A DNA stretch of 64,000 bases, taken from Paraburkholderia tropica (GTDB lineage Bacteria; Pseudomonadota; Gammaproteobacteria; Burkholderiales; Burkholderiaceae). Both the position numbers and the translations under genes were made by a program. Below, piece after piece: positions 43,323 to 52,933 of the stretch. A model generated the notes under the pieces. That model saw only the letters and a list, made by a program, of their open reading frames with translations. It was not told the origin of the DNA and made no database searches. Within the stretch, counting starts at the first letter, position 1. Every line of letters begins with the position of its first letter. The stretch is from the NCBI RefSeq assembly GCF_914484835.1, contig NZ_CAJZAR010000070.1, positions 28,638 to 92,637 on the forward strand, given 5' to 3'.

Positions 43323-44350
43323 AACCCGCTCCCATGCACGGGCCTCACGGGCGTCGCGGGCCGCTCGGGCCGCGCACGCTCGCCGAACAGGCGGCGCACC
43401 TGCTCGACCACCGGCTCCGCCGTCGAGACCGGCAGCAACGGCACGCCGCTCGTCGCGAGCAACTGCGCAACCTCGGCGCTGCGCCCTTCGAACAGGCTCG
43501 CGAGCGGCGCACGCACGCGCTCGTTCTGGATGCGCAATTCGACCTGCAACCGCCCCTCGCTGACCACCAGCGCGCGATGCGCGGGCATGTGCTGCCAGAG
43601 CGGGTCGTAGATCATCGCCGCCACCACGTCGTTGTGCGCCGATAGCTGACGCAGCAGCTTGCGCGTGCGCTCGCCCGCGCCCGCGAAATCGCTCGCGACG
43701 CAAATCAGATAGTCATGCGAAGCAATTTGCAGCACGCCTTCGAGCGCCGCATCGAGTTGATCGTAGGCCGGGCGTGCGTCGCTTTCGGCGTGCATCGCAC
43801 GATTCATCCGCTCGATCACCGCGAACAGCGTCTTGATGCGCGAGCGGCTGCGCAAGGGCCGCAGGCGCACGGTCTGCGTATCGTCGAAGACGACGCCGCC
43901 CACGCGGTCGCCCGCCTGAAAGCCCATCCAGATCGCGAGCGCCGCCAGCTCCGCCGCCACCACCGACTTGAACGCGCGCCGCGACCCGAAGAACATGCCG
44001 ATGCGCTGATCGACCACCATCAGCAAGGGCCGGTCGCGCTCCTCGGTATAGGTGCGCACGAGCGGCTTGCCGAGCCGCAGCGAGGCGCGCCAGTCGAGAT
44101 GGCGCACGTCGTCGCCGGGCAGATACGCGCGGATCTCCTCGAAGTTCAGGCCGCGTCCGCGCAGACGCGATGCGTGCGCGCCCGCGAGCACGCTGCGCAC
44201 CGGCGCGGGCGGCACGAAACTCAGCCCGCGCGCCTGAAACTCCAGCTTCGCGAGATGCGCGGCATTCACGTAGACGGTGCCGATGGCGTCGTCGTCAGCG
44301 CTCAGCGCCGCAACGGCCCGAGCGACGTCCGCATCGGCGCCGCGCATCAT
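43319..44350 (-). CDS. DUF58 protein
   Basis: A 343-residue DUF58 protein, a VWA-like soluble fold found with MoxR ATPases. The signature GRGLNFEEIRAYLPGDDVRHLDWRASLRLGKPLVRTYTEERDR (noted by its ends) is complete, followed by the VWA-like region with PLLMVVDQRIGMFFGS and YLICVASDFAGAGE. Starts with ATGA overlap onto the MoxR gene. It is probably a partner of the ATPase in the cytoplasm. Confidence 0.9.
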   Translation of the reverse strand: MMRGADADVARAVAALSADDDAIGTVYVNAAHLAKLEFQARGLSFVPPAPVRSVLAGAHASRLRGRGLNFEEIRAYLPGDDVRHLDWRASLRLGKPLVRTYTEERDRPLLMVVDQRIGMFFGSRRAFKSVVAAELAALAIWMGFQAGDRVGGVVFDDTQTVRLRPLRSRSRIKTLFAVIERMNRAMHAESDARPAYDQLDAALEGVLQIASHDYLICVASDFAGAGERTRKLLRQLSAHNDVVAAMIYDPLWQHMPAHRALVVSEGRLQVELRIQNERVRAPLASLFEGRSAEVAQLLATSGVPLLPVSTAEPVVEQVRRLFGERARPERPATPVRPVHGSGL

Positions 44351-45327
44351 GCCGGGACCGCCACGGCGGCGACCAGTTGCTCGATCACCTGATCGGCGCT
44401 CACACGCTCCGCGCTGGCGTCGTACGAGAGAATCAGCCGATGCCGGAGCACCGGGCCGATCACGGCGCGCACGTCGTCGGGCGTCACATAGGCGCGGCCG
44501 TCGAGCCAGGCGTGCGCGCGGCTCGCGCGGTCGAGGCCGATCGCGCCGCGCGGACTCGCGCCGATCTCGATCCAGCGCGCGAGCCCTTCGTCGAGCGCCT
44601 TCGGATGGCGCGTGGCGTTCACGAGCGCCACGATATAGTCGTCGATGGCCGGCGCGACCTCCACTTGCGCGACGGCGCGGCGCGCCGCAAACACCACGTC
44701 CTGCGCGAGCGTTTCGGCCTCGGGCGGCGTGCCGGTGGTCTCGCGGCGCAGCAGCCTGAGCATCTCGCCCTCGCTTTGCGGCGACGGATAACCGATCAGC
44801 ACCTTCATCAGAAAGCGGTCCATCTGCGCCTCGGGCAGCGGATACGTGCCCTCCTGCTCGATGGGATTCTGCGTCGCCATCACGAGAAACAGATCGGCCA
44901 TGCGATGCGTCTTGCCCGCGACCGAGATCTGCCGCTCCTCCATCGCTTCGAGCAAGGCCGACTGCACCTTGGCGGGCGCGCGGTTGATTTCGTCGGCGAG
45001 GATCAGATTGCCGAAGATCGGGCCGGGCTGAAACGTGAGCATGCGCTCGGTGCCCGATTGCAACAGCGTTTCCCCGCCGGTGATGTCGGAAGGCAGCAGG
45101 TCGGGCGTGAACTGGATGCGGCGCATGGTGGCGGCGAGGCGCGCCGCGATGGCCTTGACCGTGCGCGTCTTCGCGAGGCCCGGCAGGCTTTCGAGCAGAA
45201 CGTGGCCGTCGGCGAGCAGCGCGATCAGCACGTGGCGCACCACGTCCTGCTGGCCGATTACCGCTTCGTTCACGCCCGTTTCAAAACGCAAAATAGTCTC
45301 TCGCATTGTTTTCGCTTCCGGCTTCAA
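44347..45327 (-). CDS. MoxR-family AAA+ ATPase
   Basis: A 326-residue MoxR ATPase, first gene of the cluster. A Walker A variant is present in GHVLLESLPGLAKTRTVKAI, Walker B in LILADEINRAPAKVQSALLEAM, sensor 1 in LVMATQNPIEQEGTYPLPEAQMDRFL and sensor 2 in ASPRGAIGLDRASRA. MoxR proteins act as chaperones that insert cofactors or assemble complexes with VWA partners. It is divergent from the formylglycine-generating enzyme gene across a 363-base AT-rich region. The first Gly of the P-loop is replaced by Ser-Leu, which is normal for MoxR. Confidence 0.93.
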   Translation of the reverse strand: MKPEAKTMRETILRFETGVNEAVIGQQDVVRHVLIALLADGHVLLESLPGLAKTRTVKAIAARLAATMRRIQFTPDLLPSDITGGETLLQSGTERMLTFQPGPIFGNLILADEINRAPAKVQSALLEAMEERQISVAGKTHRMADLFLVMATQNPIEQEGTYPLPEAQMDRFLMKVLIGYPSPQSEGEMLRLLRRETTGTPPEAETLAQDVVFAARRAVAQVEVAPAIDDYIVALVNATRHPKALDEGLARWIEIGASPRGAIGLDRASRAHAWLDGRAYVTPDDVRAVIGPVLRHRLILSYDASAERVSADQVIEQLVAAVAVPA

Positions 45328-45690
45328 ATAGTTTCTTTATAAATTGAATGCGCGACACGCCAATCATTACAAAAACAATGCGCTGCCTCATGCGCCCATT
45401 AATTTGTTATCTAACATCGCAAGTTGTATGAAAGATTCCCAAAATAATGTTAGCCTAATTGCACCCGAGGCGATTTCACTGCTGTGACACGCATGTTTTT
45501 TCGCCTTGAACAATGAAACGCCCTTTCCTTTGAATTATGTTATTCATGGTATTCGAGCATGAATTAGCAATGCGAATTGCATTTGATTCAATCGGCATCG
45601 AATACGCCATTGCCATTAGCATTTCAATTTGACGCCTGCCATATCCGCCCATATTGGGCTTTATTGCAGCGCGCCATTGCCGGACATCTC
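45328..45690. promoter_or_regulatory. AT-rich divergent promoter region with palindrome
   Basis: This 363-base region between moxR and the FGE gene is clearly richer in A and T than its surroundings. TGTTA-TC-TAACA (45405-45416) is a perfect short palindrome, and a partial copy, TGTTAGCCTAAT, lies at 45448-45459. They could be operator sites for a shared regulator that is not encoded nearby. No gene is seen. Confidence 0.45.
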
Positions 45691-46932
45691 ATGGCTACTC
45701 AGGATCGCGTCATCGTTGGAACGGGCAAGGCCGCGGCATCGCAAGGTGTCGCGCGTGACGGCGCGCGCCGCCGTTTGCTGCTATGGGGCGCCGGGCTCGT
45801 GCTCGTGCCGGCGCTTGCGGGCGGCGGCGTCGGCTGGACGCTCAACGTGCGCGCACACGCGGGCGCGAGCGTCGCGTCCATCGAGGTCGTGCGCGGCAAC
45901 GGCGTGAACGGGCCGCGCGGCATGGTGTGGGTGCCCGGCGGCGAATTCCAGATGGGCAGCGACGCGCGTCAGGCGCAGCCCAACGAGCGGCCCGCGCACG
46001 CGGTGCGCGTGCACGGCTTCTGGATGGACGCGCATCACGTCACGAACGCCGAATTCCGCAAGTTCGTCGAGGCCACGGGCTACGTCACCACGGCCGAGCG
46101 CAAGCCCGACTGGGACACGCTCAAGGTGCAGCTGCCGCCCGGCACGGCGCGTCCGCCCGACAGCCAGCTCGTGCCCGGCGCGATGGTGTTCGTCGGCACC
46201 GACCAGCCCGTGTCGCTCGCCGATTACTCGCGCTGGTGGCGCTACGTGCCGGGCGCGAACTGGCGTCATCCCGAAGGTCCGCAGAGCAGCCTCGCGGGCA
46301 AGGACGATCATCCCGTCGTGCAGGTCTCGTACGAGGACGCGCAGGCCTATGCGAAGTGGGCGGGCGAGCGCCTGCCCACCGAGGCCGAATGGGAATTCGC
46401 CGCGCGCGGCGGGCTCGATCAGGCCACCTACGCCTGGGGCAACGACTTCGCGCCGGGCGGCAAGCAGATGGCGAACGTGTGGCAAGGCCAACAGGCGCAG
46501 CCGTTCCCGGTGGTGAGCGCGAAAGCGGGCGGCGCGATCGGCACGAGTCCGGTCGGCAGCTTTCCCGCCAATGCCTACGGCCTCTCCGACATGACCGGCA
46601 ACGCCTGGCAATGGGTCGCCGACTGGTATCGCGCCGACGCGTTCCGCCGCGAGGCCTCGCCCAGCGTCGTCGACAATCCGCATGGCCCGTCCAGTTCGTG
46701 GGACCCCGCCGATCCCGGCGTGCCGGTCGAAGCGCCCAAGCGCGTCACGCGCGGCGGCTCGTTCCTCTGCAACGAAGCCTACTGCCTGAGCTATCGCCCG
46801 AGCGCGCGGCGCGGCACCGATCCGTACAACAGCATGTCGCATCTGGGCTTTCGCCTCGTGATGGACGAAAGCGCCTGGAAGGATCCGCAGTTGAAGGCGC
46901 GCGCCGCGAGCGCGGCGCCGAGCGGCAGCTGA
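45691..46932 (+). CDS. Formylglycine-generating enzyme (sulfatase-modifying factor), membrane-anchored
   Basis: A 413-residue FGE-sulfatase-fold protein with an N-terminal signal anchor (LLLWGAGLVLVPALAGGGVGW). Family blocks are GMVWVPGGEFQMGSD, DAHHVTNAEFRKFVEATGY, RLPTEAEWEFAARGG and DMTGNAWQWVADWY. The copper-binding catalytic Cys pair is present as Cys360 and Cys365 in GGSFLCNEAYCLSYRPSARR, matching the human pair (SFLCHRSYCYRY). It should oxidise the active-site Cys of a sulfatase to formylglycine, and the sulfatase two genes downstream is the natural client. An earlier in-frame ATG at 45577 lies in AT-rich non-coding sequence, so 45691 is used. Confidence 0.9.
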   Translation: MATQDRVIVGTGKAAASQGVARDGARRRLLLWGAGLVLVPALAGGGVGWTLNVRAHAGASVASIEVVRGNGVNGPRGMVWVPGGEFQMGSDARQAQPNERPAHAVRVHGFWMDAHHVTNAEFRKFVEATGYVTTAERKPDWDTLKVQLPPGTARPPDSQLVPGAMVFVGTDQPVSLADYSRWWRYVPGANWRHPEGPQSSLAGKDDHPVVQVSYEDAQAYAKWAGERLPTEAEWEFAARGGLDQATYAWGNDFAPGGKQMANVWQGQQAQPFPVVSAKAGGAIGTSPVGSFPANAYGLSDMTGNAWQWVADWYRADAFRREASPSVVDNPHGPSSSWDPADPGVPVEAPKRVTRGGSFLCNEAYCLSYRPSARRGTDPYNSMSHLGFRLVMDESAWKDPQLKARAASAAPSGS

Positions 46933-46998
46933 AACGCGCATCACGCTGAGATCGTTGCGCAGACAACCACAACCCGAACGAGAGACAGGCAGCCTCCG

Positions 46999-48144
46999 AT
47001 GACCTCGATGCCCGCCACGCCACCACGACGGAACGCCCGCGCACGCCGACTTTGCGCCGCCCTGCTCGCCGCCAGCCTGCTGATCGCGGGCTGCGCGAGC
47101 CAGCACGGCGCGCCGGCCGCGAGCGATGCGTCCGCGCAGACGTCGGCGATTCAGCCGTCCGCGTCGGCGCTACCTTCGTGGCAGGACAGCAACGCACGCG
47201 CCGCGATCCTCAAGTTCATCGGCGACGTCACGCGCCCCGGCTCGCCCACCTACGTCGCGCCCGAGGCGCGCATCGCCGTGTTCGACAACGACGGCACGCT
47301 CTGGAGCGAACAGCCGCAGCCGTTCCAGCTGATGTTCATGACCGATCAGCTCAAGGCCGCCGCGCCGCATCATCCGCAATGGCGGCGCAATCCCGCGTAC
47401 CGTGCGCTGCTCGCGCACGACGACGCGGCGCTCGCCCGCAATCAGAAAGCGTTTCTGCAATTGCTTTCCGAGGCCAACAGCGGCATGACGACCGACGCCT
47501 ACGACGCGACGATCCACGCGTGGCTCGCGAACGCGCGGCATCCGAAGTTCGACCGGCTTTATACGGACCTCGTCTATCAGCCGCAGCTCGAACTGCTCGC
47601 GCTGCTGCGCGCCAACGGCTTCAAGGTCTACATCGTTTCGGGCGGCACCAGCGAGTTCATGCGCGTGTGGACCGAAGACGCCTATGGCATCGCGCCCGAA
47701 CAGGTGATCGGCAGCACGGAGCGCCTGCGGTACAGCGCGCGCGACGGCCATGCCGCGCTCGTGCGCGAGCCGGGCTTCGACTTCGTCAACGACGGCGCGG
47801 GCAAGCCGGTCGCCATCTACCGCGCCATCGGCCGCCGCCCGATCCTCGCGTTCGGCAACTCGGACGGCGACCGCGAGATGCTCGAATACACGGCGTCGTC
47901 GCCCGGCGAGACGCTCGAACTGCTTCTGCATCACGACGACGCCGAACGCGAATTCGCCTACGACCGCGCCTCGAAATGGGCGCGGCTCGACAAGGCCTGG
48001 GATGAAGCGAACGCGCGCGGCTGGATCGTCGTGAGCATGAAGGAGGACTGGAGCACCGTCTACCGCACGCCTGAGCCGACAAACCCGGCGAACTCCACAA
48101 GCTCGACAGGCTCGACGAATCCACCGAAGCCGGCGAATCCGTAA
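46999..48144 (+). CDS. HAD-family phosphatase, probable lipoprotein
   Basis: A 381-residue exported HAD hydrolase. A signal ends in LLIAGC (lipobox). Motif I is AVFDNDGTLW (DxDGT nucleophile), motif II Ser in YIVSGGTSEF, and motif IV GNSDGDREML with its acidic pair. A SerB-like cap lies between (about residues 105-200). The C-terminal 25 residues are low-complexity Pro/Ser/Thr/Asn. It lies between the FGE and sulfatase genes in the same direction, so it may remove phosphate while the sulfatase removes sulfate from a common substrate; this is inferred. Confidence 0.83.
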   Translation: MTSMPATPPRRNARARRLCAALLAASLLIAGCASQHGAPAASDASAQTSAIQPSASALPSWQDSNARAAILKFIGDVTRPGSPTYVAPEARIAVFDNDGTLWSEQPQPFQLMFMTDQLKAAAPHHPQWRRNPAYRALLAHDDAALARNQKAFLQLLSEANSGMTTDAYDATIHAWLANARHPKFDRLYTDLVYQPQLELLALLRANGFKVYIVSGGTSEFMRVWTEDAYGIAPEQVIGSTERLRYSARDGHAALVREPGFDFVNDGAGKPVAIYRAIGRRPILAFGNSDGDREMLEYTASSPGETLELLLHHDDAEREFAYDRASKWARLDKAWDEANARGWIVVSMKEDWSTVYRTPEPTNPANSTSSTGSTNPPKPANP

Positions 48145-48221
48145 CAGCAAGCGTGCAGCAGCCGGACCGCCCGCGCAGGCAGGCGGCATGACCGAATCGC
48201 CCCTGGCACCGGAGCATAACG

Positions 48222-49919
48222 ATGACAAGATTGCCAAGCAGAAAACGCATCGCAACATGGGGGTCCTTGCTCGCACTCGGCGCGGTGTGCGCGGTGTTGA
48301 TCGTCGCGCCGCCCACGCTTTCCCCGGCGCAGACCACGCAGCCCGCGAAACCGGCACAACCGCCGCAAAAACCGGCCACGCCGCCGCCCGCGCAGAACTC
48401 GGGCAAGCCCAATATCCTCGTGATCTTCGGCGACGATATCGGCGTCGGCAACGTGAGCGCCTATACGCAGGGTCTGGTCGGCTATCGCACGCCGAACATC
48501 GACCGCATCGCGCACGAAGGCATGATGTTCACCGACTACTACGGCGAAAACAGCTGCACGGCGGGCCGTTCGTCGTTCATCACCGGTCAGTCTCCGCTGC
48601 GCACCGGACTCTCGAAAGTGGGTGCGCCGGGCGCGGCCGTCGGGCTGCAAAAGGGCGACATCACCATCGCGCAGGCGCTCAAGCCGCTCGGCTACGCCAC
48701 CGGCCAGTTCGGCAAAAATCACCTGGGTGACCGAAACGAATATCTGCCGACCAGTCACGGCTTCGACGAGTTCTACGGCAACCTGTATCACCTGAACGCC
48801 GAGGAAGAACCCGAGCGCCCGTACTGGCCGAAGGACAAGAACGATCCGTACGTGAAGAACTTTTCGCCGCGCGGCATCATCCACAGCACGGCCGACGGCA
48901 AGGTGCAGGATCTCGGCCCGCTCAACACGAAGCGCATGGAAACGATCGACGACGAAACCGGCGCGAAGGCGGCCGATTTCATCCAGCGTCAGGTGAAGGC
49001 CAACAAGCCGTTCTTCGTGTGGATGAACTTCACGCGCATGCACATCTACACGCACGTGCGGCCCGAGTTCCGCGGCAAGAGCGGCATGCCCGGCAACGAG
49101 TACGCCGACGGCATGTGGGAGCACGATCAGGACGTCGGCAAACTGCTCAAGCTGCTCGACGACTTGAAGATCACCAACAACACCATCGTCGTCTACACGA
49201 CCGACAACGGTCCGAACGAATTCACCTGGCCCGACGCCGCCGTCTCGCCGTTCCGCAGCGAGAAGGACTCGAACTGGGAAGGCGCGTTCCGCGTGCCCGC
49301 GATGGTGCGCTGGCCGGGCCACATCAAGCCGGGTGAAGTCTCGAACCAGATGTTCTCGGGCATGGACTGGTTCCCGACGCTGCTCGACGCGGCCGGCGAC
49401 GCGGGCGTGAAGGATCGTCTGCTCAAGGGCTGGACGCCCAAGGGCGGCGGCACGAACTTCAAGGTTCACCTCGACGGCTACGACCAGCTGCCCTTCCTCA
49501 CGGGCAAGACGAACAAGGATCCGCGCACCGAGTTCTACTACTTCAACGACGATGGCGAACTCGTCGCGATGCGCTGGGATTCGGACGGCATGGCGTGGAA
49601 GGCGGTGTTCTGCGAGCAGCGCGCGCCGGGCAATTTCAACATCTGGCAGGACCCGTTCGTCTGCCTGCGCGTGCCGAAGATCTTCAATCTGCGCATGGAC
49701 CCGTACGAACGCGCGGACATCACGTCCGACCAGTACAACGACTGGCTCGCGAAGAACTCGTACCTCACGGCCATCGCGACGATGAAGGCGAGCGTGTTCC
49801 TGCAGACCTTCGTGGCGTATCCGCCGAGCCAGCGGCCCGCGAGCTTCAGCATCGACCAGGTGCGCAAGCAGGTCGACCAGAAGATCGACGAAGCCTTCAA
49901 GAAACGCGGTCAGCAGTAA
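48222..49919 (+). CDS. Arylsulfatase-type sulfatase with C-x-A-x-R motif
   Basis: A 565-residue sulfatase with an N-terminal basic, hydrophobic signal and a Pro-rich linker. Metal ligands are seen in NILVIFGDDIG and in VVYTTDNGPNEF. The formylglycine site is SCTAGRSSFITGQSPLRTGL with Cys112, Ala114, Arg116, so Ala replaces the usual Pro. The Lys/His contacts are in TGQFGKNHLGD. The neighbouring FGE with its full Cys pair supports Cys-to-formylglycine conversion. It probably acts in the periplasm on a sulfate ester; the substrate is not predictable. Confidence 0.9.
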   Translation: MTRLPSRKRIATWGSLLALGAVCAVLIVAPPTLSPAQTTQPAKPAQPPQKPATPPPAQNSGKPNILVIFGDDIGVGNVSAYTQGLVGYRTPNIDRIAHEGMMFTDYYGENSCTAGRSSFITGQSPLRTGLSKVGAPGAAVGLQKGDITIAQALKPLGYATGQFGKNHLGDRNEYLPTSHGFDEFYGNLYHLNAEEEPERPYWPKDKNDPYVKNFSPRGIIHSTADGKVQDLGPLNTKRMETIDDETGAKAADFIQRQVKANKPFFVWMNFTRMHIYTHVRPEFRGKSGMPGNEYADGMWEHDQDVGKLLKLLDDLKITNNTIVVYTTDNGPNEFTWPDAAVSPFRSEKDSNWEGAFRVPAMVRWPGHIKPGEVSNQMFSGMDWFPTLLDAAGDAGVKDRLLKGWTPKGGGTNFKVHLDGYDQLPFLTGKTNKDPRTEFYYFNDDGELVAMRWDSDGMAWKAVFCEQRAPGNFNIWQDPFVCLRVPKIFNLRMDPYERADITSDQYNDWLAKNSYLTAIATMKASVFLQTFVAYPPSQRPASFSIDQVRKQVDQKIDEAFKKRGQQ

Positions 49920-49981
49920 GGGCCGCTCCCGCCGGGCGCGCGTGCAGGCCGCGTGCGCCCGGCCTCAAGTTACGTCCGCCG

Positions 49982-52609
49982 ATGATCCCAGTCTCGACTT
50001 CCCCCGATCAAGCCGCGCGCCGCGAACGGCGTCGCGATGCAGTCAAGGCCGCCGCCTTCGATCCTGTGCAGACGCGCGCTCTGGCGTCGCCGGTGTCGCT
50101 CGCGTTGCTGCTGTTTTTCTCGGGCTGCGCGGCGCTGGTGTATCAGGTGCTTTGGGTCAGGCAGCTCGCGCTCGTCGTCGGCATCGACGTTCATGCGGTG
50201 ACGACCGGCGTGAGCGCGTTCTTTGGCGGTCTCGCGCTCGGCAGCGCGCTGTTCGGCGCGCGCGCCGACCGCAACGCGCATCCGTTGCGCCTCTATGCGC
50301 TGCTCGAAGCCGCGACGCTCGTGCTCGCGCCGCTCGCGACTTTCGGTCTCGCGCATGCCGCCGCGCCGTTCGCGGCGATCGAGGCGCGCGCGGGCGCGCT
50401 CGCGTGGGTCGTGCCGTTCTTGCTCGTCGGCCTGCCTGCGATTCCGATGGGCGGCACGCTCCCCGTGCTCGCGCGCGTAATCGGCGACGCTCGGCAAGGC
50501 GGCGCGAACGGCGTGGCGAAACGCGGCGGCTGGCTCTACGCGGCGAACACGGCGGGCGCGGTGCTCGGCACGCTTGCCGCATCGTTCGTTTTGATTCCGT
50601 TGCTCGGCGTGCAGATGAGTGCGTGCGCCGCCGCGCTGCTCAATGCCGTCGCGGGCGGCGTGGCCTTGCTGCTTGCGCGCGGGAATGCGGCGACGTTTTC
50701 AGCAATGACAGCAACGTCGGCAACGTCGGCGGCAGGCGCAACCGCCGCCAGCACCGTCAACGATGCCGATACCAACACCGCCGCCGCGCGCCTCGCCGTC
50801 ACGCTCTACGCGCTCGCGGGCGGCGTGGCGCTCGGCTACGAAGTGGTCTGGTCGCAGGCCATCGTGCAGTTCATCAGCACGCGCGCGTTCGCGTTTTCGG
50901 TCGTGCTCGCGACCTATCTGCTCGGCCTCGCGCTCGGCAGCGCCTGCGCGAGCCGTCACGCCGCGCGCACAAGCGATCCGTGGAGCCGCTTCGCCACGCT
51001 GATCGTTGCGGCGGGACTCGTCGCCTTGCTGGAGATCGCCGCCATCGGCGCATGGCTGCCGCACGCGCAAACCCAACTCGCGCAGACGGTCATGAGCCAC
51101 ACCGGCAGCCTGCTCGCCGCGATGTGCGCGCGCTTCGCGCTCGCGGCGCTGGTCGTCGTGTTCGTGCCGACCTTGCTGCTCGGCGCGGCCTTTCCGTTCG
51201 CCGTGCGACTCGGTGCGCAACGCGGGCGCGTGGGCCACAGCGTCGGCGCGCTGCTCGCGCTCAACACGGCGGGCGGCATCGCGGGCGCCGTGCTCGCGGG
51301 CTTCGTGCTGGTGCCCGCGCTCGGCCTCGTCCGCGCGCTCGCCGTGCTGGCGATCGCGGCGGCGGCGCTCGGCGTGATCGCCGTCATCAACGGACCGGAC
51401 GTGCGCCGCGTGGGACGCTGGGCCGTCGGTGCGCTTGTGCTCGGCACCGCCTGCGCCGCGCTGCTCACGCCGCCCGACCGCTTCGCCACGCTGCTCGCGC
51501 GCACGCACGGCGGCACGCTGAGCGCCTACGAGGAGAGCGCCGGATCGACCGTCGCCGTACTCGAACAAAGCGCGGGCGAGCATCGCTTCAAGCGTCTCTA
51601 CATTCAGGGCGTATCGAATTCCGGCGATGCGATGACCTCGCAGCGCTATATGCGTCTGCAAGCGCTGCTGCCGCTGCTGATCGACCGGCAGACGCCGCGT
51701 TCCGCGCTCGTGATCGGCCTTGGCACCGGCATCACGGGCGGCGCGCTGCTCGCGTATCCGGGCCTCGAACAACGCGTGATCGCCGAATTGCTGCCCGCCG
51801 TGGTACGGGCCGCGCCGCGTTTCGCGGGCAACTTCGACGTGACGCGCGACCCGCGCGTGCAGATCCACACGCGCGACGGCCGCCGCGAACTGCTGTCGAG
51901 CGCGCAGCGTTACGACCTGATCACGCTGGAACCGCCGCCGCCTTCGGCAGCAGGCGTCGCCAATCTCTATTCGACCGACTTCTACGCGCTCGCGGCGGCG
52001 CGTTTGCAGCCGGGCGGACTGGTCGCGCAATGGCTGCCGCTCGCCACGCAGAACGAGGACGATACGCGCGCGCTGATCCGCAGCTTCACGCAGGTGTTTC
52101 CGTATGCCACGCTCTGGACCACGGAACTGCACGAAACGCTGCTGATCGGCTCGATGCAGCCGATCGAACTGAACGTGCCGCGCATTCGCGCACGCTTCGA
52201 GAATCCTTCTGTTTCCGAAGCATTGCGCGCGGTCGGCATCGCGTCGCCGGCCGCGTTGCTCGCGACTTACGTAACCGATCGCGCGGGACTCGAATACTAC
52301 GCCGCCGACGCGCGCCCGGTCACCGACGACCGTCCGCGCATCGAATACGCACGCTGGCCGCGCCGCGAGGCGTTTCCGCAGACGCTCTCGCACATGATGG
52401 AGTTACGCAGCACGCCGCCGCTCGTCGGCGCCGACGCGGCCTTTCTCGCGGATCTGGCGCAACAGGGCGCGGTGCTCGAAACCTTCTATCACGCGTCGCT
52501 CGACGCGTACTCGGGCAATCGCGATGGCTGGTCGCAGTCGATCGAGCAGGTGATCGGCGCCGATCCGCACAACCCGTATTACCGCTGGTTCACGGGCGAT
52601 ACGGAGTAG
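49982..52609 (+). CDS. Fused MFS-like/spermidine-synthase-like membrane protein
   Basis: An 875-residue protein. The first 500 residues hold 12-14 transmembrane helices in two similar halves, each opening with a G-A-L-x-Y-x-V-x-W-x-Q motif (SGCAALVYQVLWVRQLAL; AGGVALGYEVVWSQAIVQF). The last 350 form a soluble spermidine-synthase-type methyltransferase fold (SALVIGLGTGITGGALLAYP, DPRVQIHTRDGRRELL, YDLITLEPPPPS). Such fusions are common but uncharacterised. It is the fourth gene in the FGE-HAD-sulfatase direction, after 62 bases. Longer upstream frames overlap the sulfatase and are dismissed. Aminopropyl transfer is not established. Confidence 0.85.
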   Translation: MIPVSTSPDQAARRERRRDAVKAAAFDPVQTRALASPVSLALLLFFSGCAALVYQVLWVRQLALVVGIDVHAVTTGVSAFFGGLALGSALFGARADRNAHPLRLYALLEAATLVLAPLATFGLAHAAAPFAAIEARAGALAWVVPFLLVGLPAIPMGGTLPVLARVIGDARQGGANGVAKRGGWLYAANTAGAVLGTLAASFVLIPLLGVQMSACAAALLNAVAGGVALLLARGNAATFSAMTATSATSAAGATAASTVNDADTNTAAARLAVTLYALAGGVALGYEVVWSQAIVQFISTRAFAFSVVLATYLLGLALGSACASRHAARTSDPWSRFATLIVAAGLVALLEIAAIGAWLPHAQTQLAQTVMSHTGSLLAAMCARFALAALVVVFVPTLLLGAAFPFAVRLGAQRGRVGHSVGALLALNTAGGIAGAVLAGFVLVPALGLVRALAVLAIAAAALGVIAVINGPDVRRVGRWAVGALVLGTACAALLTPPDRFATLLARTHGGTLSAYEESAGSTVAVLEQSAGEHRFKRLYIQGVSNSGDAMTSQRYMRLQALLPLLIDRQTPRSALVIGLGTGITGGALLAYPGLEQRVIAELLPAVVRAAPRFAGNFDVTRDPRVQIHTRDGRRELLSSAQRYDLITLEPPPPSAAGVANLYSTDFYALAAARLQPGGLVAQWLPLATQNEDDTRALIRSFTQVFPYATLWTTELHETLLIGSMQPIELNVPRIRARFENPSVSEALRAVGIASPAALLATYVTDRAGLEYYAADARPVTDDRPRIEYARWPRREAFPQTLSHMMELRSTPPLVGADAAFLADLAQQGAVLETFYHASLDAYSGNRDGWSQSIEQVIGADPHNPYYRWFTGDTE

Positions 52610-52633
52610 CGCGCCGACGCTCGAATCACGCGT

Positions 52634-52933
52634 TCAACCGACGAAGTGGCGCAGCAGCCCCGTCGCCACCACGCCGATCACAACCGTCGGCAACAGCGAA
52701 AGCCGCATGGCGGCGACGAGCGTCACCGCGAGGCCGAGCAGATCGGCGGGACGGCTGGAGACGAACGCGGGCGCGATCACCGAAATCAGCACGCAGCCCG
52801 GCACGTTCTGCATGATGGCCTGCATGCGCGGGCTCAGCGTGCGGTCGCGCAGCACGATGAAACCGACCACGCGCGTCGCGTAAGTCGACGCGGCCATCAG
52901 CACGATGGTCAATGCGGTGGTCCAGTCAAGCAT
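52634..52933 (-). CDS. azlD: AzlD branched-chain amino-acid exporter subunit
   Basis: A 99-residue, four-helix membrane protein. LTIVLMAASTYATRVVGFIVL is the AzlD opening, with NVPGCVLISVIAPAF after. AzlD and AzlC together export branched-chain amino acids. The start MLDWTTAL at 52933 overlaps the azlC end by eight bases. Confidence 0.88.
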   Translation of the reverse strand: MLDWTTALTIVLMAASTYATRVVGFIVLRDRTLSPRMQAIMQNVPGCVLISVIAPAFVSSRPADLLGLAVTLVAAMRLSLLPTVVIGVVATGLLRHFVG

